This document shows positions 22,131-33,810 of a stretch of 64,000 nt of DNA, piece after piece. Made by a program: the position numbers and the translations under genes. The notes beneath the pieces are model-generated. The model searched no databases. It was given only the letters and a program-made list of their open reading frames with translations, and was not told the origin of the DNA. Positions within the stretch are counted from its first letter, which is position 1. Each line of letters starts with the position of its first letter. Source of the DNA: Ahaetulla prasina (taxonomy: Eukaryota > Chordata > Lepidosauria > Squamata > Colubridae); NCBI RefSeq assembly GCF_028640845.1, contig NC_080540.1, positions 166,307,252 to 166,371,251 on the forward strand, given 5' to 3'.

Positions 22131-23159
22131 CTTTTCATACCTGACCACATTTTGTCTTCTTAGAATCATTCTTTCACTTTCTTCTGTGTCCTTTCCGCCC
22201 TAAGATCCAGTCATGACACTGTGAAAACTGATACCACATACAGAATTTCACTCTTTTTACTCATTAATATTCTTTATTAATGTGGTGGAATGTGCAATTG
22301 GAGAAGGAATGGGGCAGAATTTCGGCAATCACACCATGACTTGCAGGGAAGAGACCCAAATAAGAGCCTATTGATCCCATAAACTAATACATACATTACC
22401 CTAGAAAAGTCCATATAAAAGTATAGTAGTCATTTCTTTCTGAGAGTCATTGAGGCCACTTGGAGGTTTATCTGTGTTCTCAGGGTCACCTGAATAGTGA
22501 AAACGGGTGTAGAACCTTCTTAGAACTGCTGAAAGGATTGTGTTGTAGACTGGAAATAGATGATGTCCTATCGCTCCCACTTTGTAAGAGGTGGCTGTTC
22601 AATCTTAATGTGGATGGCCTCTTTGACCTCTCTTTCAAACCAACCACCCTCTCTGTCCAGAATGTGGATGAGAAATGAAGCATCTTCAAGTAAAAACAAA
22701 GAAAGTCATTGCCTTTAGAAAAAACATTTTTGGCATAACCATGACTGATGACTGAGAATCTCAATAGACATTTGGCTTCCTATTTCTTATTCTGTTTCTC
22801 GGCTCTGCACCATGTAATTTACCCTGAAAGAGAACAGAGTGATGGGTGTGTATATAGTGTATCTATGTTGAATAGCCAGATATGCAATACATAATTTGAT
22901 GCAATAAACCCAGCAAATAAGGGTGCATGTGTTGATTGGGATTAGGACAATCAGATGTATTTCTTCTTCAGTTTGTTACTAGAACAAATTATGATTTGAG
23001 ATTGAGATTAATACTTGTTTTATAAAAGTGGATTTCATAATGGTGGATTTTATTTATGTATCAGTTTCCCTTTCTGTTTCATATTTTTAGTGTAGTTTTC
23101 TCTTCCTTTCGAATCATTTTCAAACATCTCTTCCCATAATCCTAATAGCTTTAACCAAA
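22131..23159. other. No gene recognised
   Basis: Unique-looking AT-rich DNA; ORFs on both strands at 22460-22764 overlap in antisense and show no domain. Confidence 0.4.
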
Positions 23160-23345
23160 AACTTTCTACTATTGACCTCACCCCATTCCTAAGAGGACCA
23201 TAAGGGGCGTGCATAAGCGCACAAACGTGCCTACCGTTCCTGTCCTATTGTTTTTCTTTTCTTCTTCCTATATATGTTTATATGTGTATATACTATATAA
23301 TCTTTTTGTATGATGTTGTGACAAAATAAATAAATAAATAAATCT
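23160..23345 (+). mobile_element. CR1-like LINE 3' end (AAATA-tail family), plus orientation
   Basis: Carries CCCCATTCCTAAGAGGACCA, GCACAAACGTGCCTACCGTT, TGTTGTGACAAAATAAATAA and the tail. It is the reverse complement of the 3' end at 31439-31660. Confidence 0.82.
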
Positions 23346-23726
23346 TTTTCTCTTTTCTTGTTCTAACGTTCAGGTATCTGTGGCTCTCAAATCATATTGA
23401 ACAACAGGTCCTATTTTCCCTGTTTATTTGGCATCCTGCCTGGGGTCAGTTGGGGCAGAAATCCTACTACTTTCTAGCCCTGGTTTTCATTTTTTGGAAC
23501 TGGTCCTGAAATGGATCACATTAATCAACTGGTTATGAAAAGAATCACATCAGTCAACAGGAAGGTACACATTCAATCAGACCATCGCTTTAACTCAATA
23601 TCTATTTTCACACTTTATGCCAACTTGTTGTTTTGATTTAACTACAATTTGCTGAGCAAGTCCTTGTGGACTGATTTAGATATAATGCTAACCCCTAAAT
23701 CATGGCTTATAAACCTCATTATCTAA

Positions 23727-23950
23727 ATAGCAATTGCACTTAAGACTTATATACCACTTCACAGTGCTTTATAGCTCTCTCTAAGTGGTTTCCAGAGTCA
23801 GCATATTGCCCTCACTGCGCTGGGTCTTCATTTTGCTGACCTTGGAAGAATGGAAGGCTGAATCAATCTTGAGCCGGTCGGGATCAAAGCCATGGCAGTC
23901 AGCAGAATTAGCCTGCAATACTGCATTCTAACTGCTGCGCACCATAGCTC
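23727..23950 (-). mobile_element. tRNA-derived SINE, older copy
   Basis: Same family as 7567 and 29372 but more diverged and lacking part of the B-box region. Confidence 0.75.
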
Positions 23951-24129
23951 CAAAAATCCATACATTGTGCTAAGCTGTAATATTGTTTACTTGGTTTTGG
24001 CCAATGAGTGTAGTCCATTCAAAACAGAAGCACCTTTCTAAGATCTTGGAAGGGGAAGAGTCAAAAGCAGAGAACCAGAACATCTGGTTCTCTGCTTTTC
24101 TTCCCAGAAAAATCAGAGATCAGGTAACT

Positions 24130-25800
24130 ACCGGTCCACAATAGAAAGTGTCCTTACTTATTGCATCACAATATGGCATGCCAGTTTGACAGCCGCGGAT
24201 AGAAAAACATTACAGAGGGTGGTGAGCACAGCACAAAACATCGTGGGCTGTCCCCTGATACCACTGAGATCGCTAGGGCTCGCTGCCTCAGAAGAGTGAG
24301 GAAAATTCTCAGGGATGACTCTCACCTGGTCATCACTTCTTTACCCTCCTACCATTGGGAAGGAGATATAGATGCATAGCCAGCCACATAAACAGGCTGA
24401 AGATGTTGTGACCCAGGCCCAAGTAGGTAGTAAGAAACTCAGTCTGTGAAAAAACAAACAAACTTTACTCAAACAGCTGAGAATTACTTTATGCCCAGCG
24501 TCATTCAACTCAAATTAAAACAAATACCTCCCAACACAAATTCCTCAGTTCTCTCGCAAACCTTGGTCCAATTAGGTAAACTGCCAAAGGCCTTTCTTGG
24601 CAGAAGTTCACAAGTCACAAAAAATAAAGGCAAGATGTAGATGAAGCAGAAGATGAAGCAGAAGACGAAGCTACCAACATTGTTTTCTGGCAAAGCTGGT
24701 GTTCTGTTTCCCTTCCCCCAATACTCCCAGCAAAGAGTCCGTCAGAGGCCTTCCTTTTTTCCTTTTATTTACATAGATACATGTCCTGGCCACGTCTACC
24801 CACGGGCCTGCCAAGTTTCTGGAGATAACGAGGAAATTATAGATAAGGCCAGAATTACTCACGAATATATTCTTCCCTCCATTGAAACAGTTAGCTCGCG
24901 CCAATTCATTACTTTGTCCAAGACAAAAAACCAGGAAGTCCCGCCTCCTATTTATAGTCTCTGCAGATGTCACTGCATGACAATTATGACTTGGCTTTGT
25001 CCCAACTCTTCCGCTGCTGCGCACGTCGATCATGTCTTCGTAATCTTGCGTCACTCCAAAACTGTTCTTGGGGCGTTGCCAAATCAGAAGAAGGCTCGGG
25101 AGAATCAGGCCTTGCCGGCCCCTCCTCCTCCCTTTGAGTGGGTGCCAGGGAGGGAGAGGGCTCAAGAGAAGCAGGGCTTGCCAGGTCTTCTCCCTCACTT
25201 TCTGAATCATCCGAGTCCAGGAGTCTGGGTCCAGGAACCTGGGTCACAACAGCTGGTCTGTTTTAAGCCTTATGGGAGAGGCCAATCATCTCTTGGCCCT
25301 ACTCCTGAGTTGTCCTTTTTGCTTGAGCTTCTCTTGCCTTCTGGCAGCTCTTCTCATGCGTGCATTAGGAACAGGCTTCTCCTGTTCCTCTGTCTTACTA
25401 CTATCAGTTTCTGGAGGCTCTGGAGTCCGTACCTCACTTCCCGATGGCCTTGGCCTCACCTCAGCCTCATCGCTGTCCAACTCCATTGCTAGCTCCATAG
25501 GCTGCTGATGGACCACAACAGAAGAACAGTTTTTATCCATGGGCTGTCAGACTCCTGAATGTGAAATATCATCATAACTATGTAGTACGATGAACTTGCA
25601 GGGCTAGCGCAACGTGTAACATGTTCACACTGGTGCAATAGGACTGGGTGTTTTGTTAATATGATTTATTGGGTAAGGGATTTTCTGTCTTCACTGTGAG
25701 TTGCATTGTGTTGGGGGGGAGTGCACTGAGGGAGCTCAACCAATCTCATTGTACATATGTTGTGCACTGACAATAAAAATTTGAACTGAATTGATACATG
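24130..25800 (+). mobile_element. Rex1/CR1-like LINE 3' half interrupted by a solo LTR
   Basis: 24130-24403 and 25526-25800 join at a conserved place in the reverse-transcriptase C-terminus (RYRCIAS..NRLK then PWAVRLLN). The 3' UTR ends with TGTTGTGCACTGACAATAAA-type sequence; a related short tail is at 27480-27520. Confidence 0.72.
24404..25520 (-). mobile_element. Solo LTR of an LTR retrotransposon or endogenous retrovirus, 1117 bp
   Basis: It begins TGTTGTG and ends CACAACA and is flanked by a perfect 5-bp duplication GAAGA (24399-24403 and 25521-25525). On the minus strand a TATAAATA box lies at 24956-24949 and an AATAAA at 24769-24764, giving a normal U3-R-U5 order. No gag, pol or second LTR is present, so recombination between LTRs has probably removed the rest. 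The TGTTGTGACCCAGG start motif recurs internally at 25250. Two short acidic-to-basic ORFs lie in the U3 (25540-25286 and 25247-24984). Confidence 0.82.
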
Positions 25801-26555
25801 AGATTGCCAATGACAGAGAAACATAACAACATTCTTGACTGAGGAATTAAAAATTAGCCCTTCACGTGATGAAGGTAGGATCTATGGTAGATCTGGCCTT
25901 GGTCAAAATAGTCCCCTAGACCTTTGCTATCTGTAGTTATTGATTGGCAAAAGAGCTTTCAGAAGTAACAGGCACCACTTTGTTATTGGCATAGGAGCAA
26001 TTTGGCACGGATTGCAGTGTTTGGATGCCTCTGGTTGCTATTTCCCGATTCCAGCAAGGTGCCTATTTTTTTTTAAAAAAAATATTTTGTAGCATGGAAA
26101 GATTGTAACTGATATACTGGTGGACCTACCAATCCACCAACTGCTTTGCTCTCTTTTGTGCAACCGGACTAGAATCCTGTTTGCCACTGCAGAAACTAGA
26201 TCTAAAGTTACTAATGTAGAACCTGGAGGGTGCCCAGCGGTTTCACAGCTCTGCTTTCAAGTAAAGCACCAACCTCTCTCCCTTTCAGCTTAGCTCTCAA
26301 AATCCACCCAACATCATGCTCACGTTTGGAACTGATTTTAAACATGCATTAGTCTCGCTGTAATCGTGCAGCATGCCTCACCTGAAACTCACTTAGTTGT
26401 CATTATCAAACCAACATAGAAATTGTCCTCTCACAACTGAGTTTCACTCAACTCTGCGGACATTTTCAAGCTCATATACAGGGTTGTTTTTTAACTTGCC
26501 TGCTATTGTCACTTCTTCAAGGTAGTGCAGATCAGGAAATCAAAACCCAAGAACC
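25801..26555. other. No feature recognised
   Basis: Unique-looking sequence without a supportable ORF. Confidence 0.45.
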
Positions 26556-26905
26556 CAGACTCAGTGGCTAAGACGCTGAGCTTGTCGATCGAAAGGTCAG
26601 CAGTTCAGCGGTTTGAATCCTTAGTGCCATGTAATAGGGTGAGCTCCCATTACTAGTCTCAGCTTCTGCCAACCTAGCAGTTTGAAAACATGTAAAAAAT
26701 TCAAGTAGAAAAATAGGGACCACCTCTGGTGGGAAGGTAACAGCATTCCGTGCGCCTTTGGCGTTGAGTCATGCCGGCCACATGACCATGGAGACCATCT
26801 ACGGACAGTGCTGGCTCTTCGGCTTAGAAACAGAGATGAGCACCGCCCCCGCTGGGAACAACGAGCACATATATGTGAGGGAACCTTTACCTTTTTTTAA
26901 AATAT
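26556..26905 (+). mobile_element. Sauria-type SINE, near complete
   Basis: tRNA-like head with A-box (CAGTGGCTAAGACGC) and B-box (GCGGTTTGAATCC), a middle with AACCTAGCAGTTTGAAAAC and GGCCACATGACC, and the tail GGGAACCTTTACCTTT. Pol III-type internal promoter; no coding. Confidence 0.88.
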
Positions 26906-27917
26906 AGTAACAGAATCTTGCAAGTTTGAAAGCACTTCCCCCTTCCTCTACCTTTATATTCCAGAAAATGAGGAAGGGTCCTTTACGATTTTTTTTTCTA
27001 TTCCCACTCCTGCTTTGGGCTCAATTTCTCTTATCAGAGAAGGCTGCAGCTCTTCCTCCTATCTCCCAAGTTTATTCTCACAGCCCACTACAGCTATAAT
27101 CTGGCAATGGGATCAGCAAAACATAAGTGCTGGAATAACTAGCTTCATTTTTAACACAGGATTCACTGGCAAAACCTTAACCTGTGCAGACTTGAGGGCT
27201 AAGGAAGAACTGGATTTGTGATGACTGAACCTCACTACTAAATGAAAATTCTGATTGGATAAATGGAGGCCCTTAAAGATCTTTCCATGAAACAGGAATG
27301 ATGAACTGGTTCTTGTGAAATCTTATGGACCAAGATCCCTGAAAAAAATAGGCTGCATAAACATCCATCAATGTCCTAACTAACTCTCTCTGGGGTTAAT
27401 TCAGTCAACTCTGACTTAAACAACTGGCATCTGACATTCTTCTTATATGGACTGCACCAGTAGAGTCTAAACTAATTTCGTTGTATACATGATGTACAGT
27501 GACAATAAAGGCTTTGAAGTTGCATTTGAAAAGGCTATTTTTATATGTGACAAAAGGATTGGGAATGTATTTATTATATGGTTGAAGATGAAGGATGAAT
27601 TCTCAGGAAAGATTATGGCAAATGTAGCTTCCATTTCCAATTATCATCTGGCAGTAAGTATGAACATCTTGTGACTTAGGAAATTGATTTGGAAGAAGCA
27701 AATACCTATTGAGAGTCATTGATTATTCATTCTTTGTGTAAACCCTATACAAATTGAAATAACTTTCATATAACAGGATATATATGAAATATAACAGAAA
27801 AATGCGCGTTCCCTTCTAAACTTTCAAGAAATGATTTAGTTTTTTTTAAATTAGGGTTAAAAATTTTATGCATTACTACAGTATAGCCAGAATTTTGGAA
27901 GTGCAGTTAATGTATTT
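26906..27917. other. No gene recognised
   Basis: Includes a short LINE tail-like ACAATAAAGGC near 27500; otherwise unremarkable. Confidence 0.4.
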
Positions 27918-27933
27918 GAAACTCCTGCAGTAT

Positions 27934-28002
27934 TGTACACTGGTCAAATTGTGGGAATTATTATGGAAAAATAAAAAATTTTTGCAAAAAAAAAAAAAAA
28001 AA
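27934..28002 (+). mobile_element. 69-bp retroposed poly(A) insert with 16-bp target duplication
   Basis: The 16-mer GAAACTCCTGCAGTAT occurs at 27918-27933 and exactly again at 28003-28018. Between them is about 50 bp of sequence ending AATAAAAAATTTTTGC followed by 18 A's. This is a target-primed retroposition of a very short 3' end, likely L1-driven. Confidence 0.93.
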
Positions 28003-28015
28003 GAAACTCCTGCAG

Positions 28016-28048
28016 TATGTGTGTGTGTGTGTGAGTGTGTGTGTGTTT
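28016..28048. repeat. (GT)n microsatellite
   Basis: GT run directly downstream of the duplication of the 69-bp insert. Confidence 0.9.
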
Positions 28049-28129
28049 CTTTGAATAAGTGCTGATGTCTGGCAACTGCTTAGAAAAGGCCCTGCAGTTT
28101 TCTTGGCAAGATTTCAGAAGCGATTTGCT

Positions 28130-28262
28130 CTTGCCTGCTTCCTAGGGTTGAGAGAGATGGACTGGCTCAAGGTTACCCAGCTGGCTTTGTGCCTAAGGCA
28201 GAACTAGAACTCACCATCTCCCAGGGGCTAGCCTAGTACCTTAAGGTACCACTACACTGCTC
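28130..28262. mobile_element. MIR/CORE-like old SINE fragment
   Basis: GGTTACCCAGCTGGCTTTGT and CTAAGGCAGAACTAGAACTC blocks as at 8880-8960. Confidence 0.4.
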
Positions 28263-28810
28263 AGGTTTGACTGCCTGGCTGCCAGAATGATCTCAAGAGT
28301 GCAATGCATATCTAAATATTTCCGATTTGTAGCTTTGCACAAAAATAGGTGAAATATTGCTTCATATTAGTGCTAACCAGGCAGCCCTGGATTCTTAATG
28401 GCCCAACATCCTGTTAGCCAGGAAAGACGAAGAGTGGGGTGTAGGAGGCTAATTTATAGCTCTTTGCTCACACTTACGTCAAAGCTTGTTTAAAAATACA
28501 GCCCTTTGGTTCTTAGTCACTTTTCATGTGAGGCTCATTACAGTTATAAATACCGCAGCCATATGCCTTGCCAGTCTGTGGCTTGAACATGGTTTGTTTC
28601 CTCCCAAAAGTCTTCTGCTTGGGGGAAAGGGGATCCATGCCCCACTACAAGCCTTTTTCATTCAACCCTGAATGCTCAAGCCAACCCAATGTTTGTGTAA
28701 TAAAACCCACTCCTTGATCATATTTTGCAGGAAAATGAAACAGGTTTATTTCCCTTCAAGTGAAACAGCCTAGCATCACAAAGTGTATTCAGTGTGCATG
28801 ACTTGCATGT
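28263..28810. other. No feature recognised
   Basis: No supportable ORF or repeat. Confidence 0.45.
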
Positions 28811-29103
28811 CAGAGGTGGGTTTCAGCAGGTTCTGACCAGTTCTGGAGAACCGGTAGTGGAAATTTTGAGTAGTTCGGAGAACTGTAGTAAAAATTCTGA
28901 TTGGCCCTGCCCCCATCTATTCTCTGCCTCTCAAGTCCCAGCTGATCGGGAGGAAATGGGGATTTTGCAGTATCCTTCCCCTAGAGTGGGGTGGGAATGG
29001 AGATTTTACAGTATCCTTCCCGTGCCACGCCCACTAAGCCATGCCACGCCCACCAAGCCACATCCACAGAACCGGCAGTAAAATGTTTTGAATCCCACCG
29101 CTG
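28811..29103. mobile_element. hAT-type miniature element, 293 bp
   Basis: Termini CAGAGGTGGGTTTC and GAATCCCACCGCTG. Perfect 8-bp duplication TTGCATGT (28803-28810 and 29104-29111). The interior is the reverse of the 12095 copy (CCACGCCCA blocks). Confidence 0.93.
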
Positions 29104-29371
29104 TTGCATGTGTGTGTTTTTAACATTCATAAATATATTTATTCAATTTCTATACTGTGGTATGGTATGACTTGTCAGAACCGTAAAATAAAACCACATA
29201 TAATAAGTAAGCATGTGATCACCCATAAAACCCCAACTTCAGTAAAATGCTGCTTCATACCTAAATAGACCAATTAAATAGACCAACTAAATATACCTGG
29301 GAGTTGTCAACCTTAAGCAGCCTTACCTTAAGTTGCAAATCCCCTATAGAATAGATCTGTTTTTATTGCTC

Positions 29372-29609
29372 AGATAGCAATAGCAGTAGCACTTAGACTT
29401 ATATACTGTTTTACAGCCCTCTCTAAGTATTTTACAGAGTCAGCATATTGCCCCCAACAATTTTGGGTCATTTTACTGACCTTGGAAGGATGGAAGGCTG
29501 AGTCAACCTTGAGCCTGGTGAGATTTGAACTGCCAAATTGCAGGCAGCCGGCAGTCAGCAGAAGTAGCCTGCAGTACTGCACTCTAATCACTGTACCACC
29601 ACGGCTCAT
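29372..29609 (-). mobile_element. tRNA-derived SINE
   Basis: Near-complete member of the 7567 family; minus strand from the tRNA-like head at 29609 to AGTGCTACTGCTATTGCTAT at 29372. Confidence 0.85.
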
Positions 29610-29669
29610 GAATGAGGATGAATGAGGTTAAGGCCAATCTATCCACACTGGGGGAAGGTGGCTATTTAA

Positions 29670-30162
29670 ACATAAACTGTTTCAGCTATTAAACATAAAC
29701 AATTTCAACTCTTACCCTCAAAATGACGTTACAGAGTACTGCACACCAGAAAAATTAGACACAAAAACAATTTCTTCCTGAACGCCATCACTCTGCTAAA
29801 CAAATAATTCCCTCAACACTGTCAAACTATTTACTAAATCTGCACTACTATTAATCTTCTCATCGTTCCCATCACCAATCTCCTTCCACTTATGACTGTA
29901 TGACTGTAACTTTGTTGTTTGTATCCTTATGTTTTATATTGATATTGTTTCCAGATTGCTTATTTGTACCCTATGACTATCATTAAGTGTTGTACCTTAG
30001 ACATCTTGATGAAGGTATCTTTTACGTACACTGAGAGCATATGCACCAAGACAAATTCTTGTGTGTCCAATCACACTTGGCCAATAAAAAATTCTATTCT
30101 ATTCTATTCTATTCTATTCTATTCTATTCTATTCTATTCTATTCTATTCTATTCTATTCTCT
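29670..30162 (+). mobile_element. CR1-like LINE 3' end with (ATTCT)n tail
   Basis: Closely matches 10190-10695 through TCTGCTAAACAAATAATTCC, CTTCTCATCGTTCCCATCAC and TGTGTCCAATCACACTTGG. (ATTCT)n at about 30090-30162. Confidence 0.9.
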
Positions 30163-30194
30163 ATTTAAGAAAGTAGGGGCTACACTATCCTTAA

Positions 30195-30500
30195 TTCCCC
30201 ACTGATCTCATATATTAGGTATAAGAGGGGGCTCAATTTATTTTCCAAAGCACCAGAAGGCAACATAAGAAACAATGGGTGGGAACTAATTAAGGAGAGA
30301 AGCAACCTGGAATTGAGGAGAAACTTCCTAACAGTGAGGACAGTTAACCAGTGGAACAGCTTGCCTTCAGAAATTGTGGCTGCTTCATCACTGCAGCTTT
30401 TAAAGAAAAGACTGGATAGTCACTTGTCTGAAATGATATAGGATCTCCTGCTGGACTAAAAGACCTTCAAGATCTTTTCCAGCTCTATTCTGATTGAAGT
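30195..30500 (+). mobile_element. Classic CR1 LINE 3' fragment
   Basis: GAGAGAAGCAACCTGGAATTG, AACCAGTGGAACAGCTTGCC and CTAAAAGACCTTCAAGATC match the C-terminus and 3' UTR of the better preserved copy at 33095-33810. Confidence 0.78.
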
Positions 30501-30599
30501 AACTTCCCCAATTGAATGAATGCCTTGGTTGGTTATGGGGAAGATGGTCTGGAGCGTGCCCAGAACCAAGCCAAGTAGTACTTCAGCAATCAAAATGAA

Positions 30600-30835
30600 T
30601 ACAGGTAGATCTCATTTAGTGGCCACCATTGGGATTAGCAACCTGGTTGTTCAGTGAAGCCATAGCGAATTGAAATCACAATGCTTATGATATGATTTCA
30701 GCTCTATTTTGCTTTTACAGATCTGTTGAAGGCCGTAAATGTGAGGATTGGTTGCAAAGTTACTTTTTCTTCACCACCGTAATTGCAAATGATTGCTAAA
30801 TGAGGCAGTCACTGAACAAGGATTAACGGTGCTCA
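30600..30835. mobile_element. Decayed TIR DNA-element
   Basis: GTAGATCTCATTTAGTGGCC at one end and GGCAGTCACTGAACAAGGATT at the other, related to the 59287-59670 family but diverged. Confidence 0.4.
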
Positions 30836-31438
30836 TGCGTTTTATGTCTTAAGCATTTCTAAGTGACCAGTGTGCCTTATGCCTTTGTTTGGGTCTTAGT
30901 TGGAGCACATGTACACCTATACATTCAGATTACTTGATGCTGTCTATATTATTTGAAATACTTTCAGAAGTAAAGCGTCTGCAACCTAATAGCCTAATCT
31001 CCATCTCTTTCCCCCACAATAACTTTGCTCCCAGACATCACCTCTGACCTTCTACTCCCTAACAATGGCCTCCAGAGTTCAGCTTTTCAACATTCCTCTT
31101 TCATTTACTGACCTACACCAGTTGTCACCACTAACACCATGGCCTTATATCATTTTCCTCAGCATCCATCTGATTCGCCTGCCTGCCTGTCTCACTCACA
31201 CATACACAAACAGGTCAAGCCTGCCATATCCCCTGCTTCCCTAAGCCCTAAAGGGATTCACACAACAGTATTGTGGGGTAAGTGTTCCATAAACACTAAG
31301 CAAGAAATAGCATGACAAAAATAGTGAGAACTTACTGGAGCTGGAGCAGTGTTTGCCATTATAGGAACAATCTTCTCTCAACCAAGGACAATGCACTGGA
31401 TTAAGTGTCTGATTTTTGTGTATCCAGATGCATATTTA
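30836..31438. other. No feature recognised
   Basis: Intergenic sequence without supportable features. Confidence 0.45.
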
Positions 31439-31865
31439 TTTTATTTATTTATTTATTTATTTATTTTGTCACAACAATATATGTAGGTATCATACAAAAA
31501 GATTATATAGCATATAAACACATATATGAGTAAATATTAGGAGGTATAAGCATATATATATATATAGGAAGAAGAAAAGAAAAACAATAGGACAGGAACG
31601 GTAGGCACGTTTGTGCGCTTATGCACGCCCCTTATGGTCCTCTTAGGAATGGGGTGAGGTCAGTAGTTGAAAGTTTTTGGTTAAAGCTTTTAGGATTATG
31701 AGAAGAGACCACAGAGTCAGGTAAAGTATTCCAAGCACTGATGATTCTGTTACAGAAGTCATATTTTCTGCAATCTAGATTAAAGCGGTTGACATTTAGT
31801 TTAAATCTATTAGTTGCTCTCGTATTATTGCAATTAATATTACTATTAATATTACTATTATTATG
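31439..31865 (-). mobile_element. CR1-like LINE 3' end (AAATA-tail family)
   Basis: Minus-strand ORF with RFKLNVNRFNLDCRKYDFCN and AWNTLPDSVVSS, then a 3' UTR ending in (AAATA)n at 31439-31465. Confidence 0.85.
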
Positions 31866-32077
31866 CAATTAATAATACTCTAGTATTATTGCAATTAATA
31901 TTACTTACCTCTTTCTGTGGCTGGAAATATTCTGTCCATCAGTTTACTGGAAACAATTATTCATGAGAAATGGCACATTATGCTACCATAAAAACCTGAA
32001 AAGTAGCCATATAGTAACTGCTTTTATTTGTCTCTGAGTTGTGTAGATTAGATCAAGAGGTAATTAGCACTTGTGGA

Positions 32078-32214
32078 CAGTGGTGGGATTCAAATAATTT
32101 AACAACCGGTTCTTTGCCCTAATGATTTCTTCCAACAACCAGTTCACCAAACTGCTCAGAAAGTTAACAACCGGTTCTCCCGAAGTGGTGCGAACTGGCT
32201 GAATCCCACCACTG
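32078..32214. mobile_element. hAT-type miniature element, 137 bp
   Basis: Termini CAGTGGTGGGATTC and GAATCCCACCACTG. Duplication CTTGTGGA/CCTGTGGA (32070-32077 and 32215-32222). Paired AACAACCGGTTC blocks make it nearly palindromic overall. Confidence 0.93.
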
Positions 32215-33094
32215 CCTGTGGAGGATTTTAAATTCTTTTAACTTTTGCATTTCTATGCTGGATAGTATAGATAGATAGAATACCTCTCAAAAAGTCAAAC
32301 CACAGATTTCAATACTGGAAGGTTTTAATACATCCTTTTACCCCCTGAAGTATATGAGGAATTGCATGCAATTTTACAATACTTTTTTAAAAAGACTTTT
32401 TGGATAATAGATAGATTTTGAAAATATTGTTTTGGATTTTTAAAAAAGCACCCATTATTTGGGTATGTGAAACACCTAAAATAATGCTTTGCATTACAAA
32501 AGAGCAGGATTTAAACTCTGGAGCAAGTCTTTAAAATTTTAAAATCTCATTCTGGAGACAATAGGGGTTTTGACTAGGCATTTAAGCAGGTGTTTTTTTT
32601 TTAAATAGTTCTATCTAGATTAAAAAGCCCATTAACTGCAGGATTTAAGCAGTTCTGGAAAATACATAAGAAAAGATTATAAAAATCCCATACCACTCAA
32701 ATCACCCACTGCCTTATATTGTTTTGTTTTCTAACCATATGCAGGTATCTGGGAAGAAAAGTATGTGCACTCAGCTGGAATGTTCTCTCAAGCAAACAAT
32801 CACTTCTGCTCCCAAGACCATGTGTCAGTTTCAATATTCCACTTCGAAGCCAGGATTTCCTGGGGCCATTTTTTCTGGCTGGATAATTCTTATCAACTGT
32901 ACTTGTTTGAGCCAGTCTGGGACAGTTTTGGCAGGTTTGTTTTTTCATTATTAAAGAATAACTATATCCCCTCCCTCCAATCTGGATTGGGACCATCAAA
33001 AATGAAAAGGAGTGATCAATTGAATAGCTTGATGCCCCAGAGCGGTTCTGCACAAATTTAAAGCACTGCTATTTGTTATCTTGTGTGTTCAGCT
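32215..33094. other. No gene recognised
   Basis: Overlapping ORFs on both strands at 32697-33061 have no domain and no splice context I can support. Confidence 0.4.
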
Positions 33095-33716
33095 GAAGGT
33101 GGGATATGAGCCAGCAGCGTGCAGCAGCTTCCAAAAAAGCCAACACAGTTCTGGGCTGCATAAACAGAGGGATAGAATCAAGATCACGTGAAGTATTAAT
33201 ACCACTTTATAATGCCTTGGTAAGGCCACACTTGGAATATTGCATTCAGTTTTGGTCGTCACGATGTAAAAAAGATGTTGAGACTCTAGAAAGAGTGCAA
33301 AGAAGAGCAACAAAGATGATTAGGGAACTGGAGGCTAAAACATATGAAGAACGGTTGCAGGAATTCGGTATGTCTAGTTTAATGAAAAGAAGGACTAGGG
33401 GAGACATGATAGCAGTGTCCCATTATCTCAGGGGTTGCCACAAAGAAGAGAGAGTCGAACTATTCTCCAAAGCACCTGAGGGTAGGACAAAAAGCAATGG
33501 ATGGAAACTAATCAAGGAGAGAAGCAACTTAGAACTAAGGAGAAATTTCCTGATAGAACAATTAATAAGTGGAACAACTTGCCTGCAGAAGTTGTGAATG
33601 CTCCAACACTGGAAATTTTTAAAAAAATGTTGGATAACCATTTGTCTGAAATGGTGTAGGGTCTCCTGCCTGGGCAGGGGGTTGGACTAGAAGGTCTCCA
33701 AGGTCCCTTCCAACTC

Positions 33717-33809
<93 letters not shown>

Positions 33810-33810
33810 C
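33095..33810 (+). mobile_element. CR1 LINE 3' end with open C-terminal ORF and (GTT)n/(ATT)n tail
   Basis: The frame 33106-33597 (163 codons) carries AAASKKANTVLGCINRGI, RPHLEYCIQFWS, LERVQRRATKMI and NLELRRNFL, the C-terminus of a CR1 reverse transcriptase. The 3' UTR has GGTTGGACTAGAAGGTCTCC, the CR1 hallmark, then (GTT)n to 33767 and (ATT)n to 33809. Confidence 0.92.

Noticed and set aside
24641..25492. 283-codon plus-strand ORF
   Set aside because: It lies antisense to the LTR, uses an LTR composition bias and has no domain.
32697..33061. Antisense pair of ORFs of 98 and 118 codons
   Set aside because: No recognisable domain and codon use like the neighbouring non-coding DNA.
33106..33597. 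163-codon ORF as a host gene
   Set aside because: Sequence is the C-terminus of a CR1 reverse transcriptase followed by the CR1 3' UTR.
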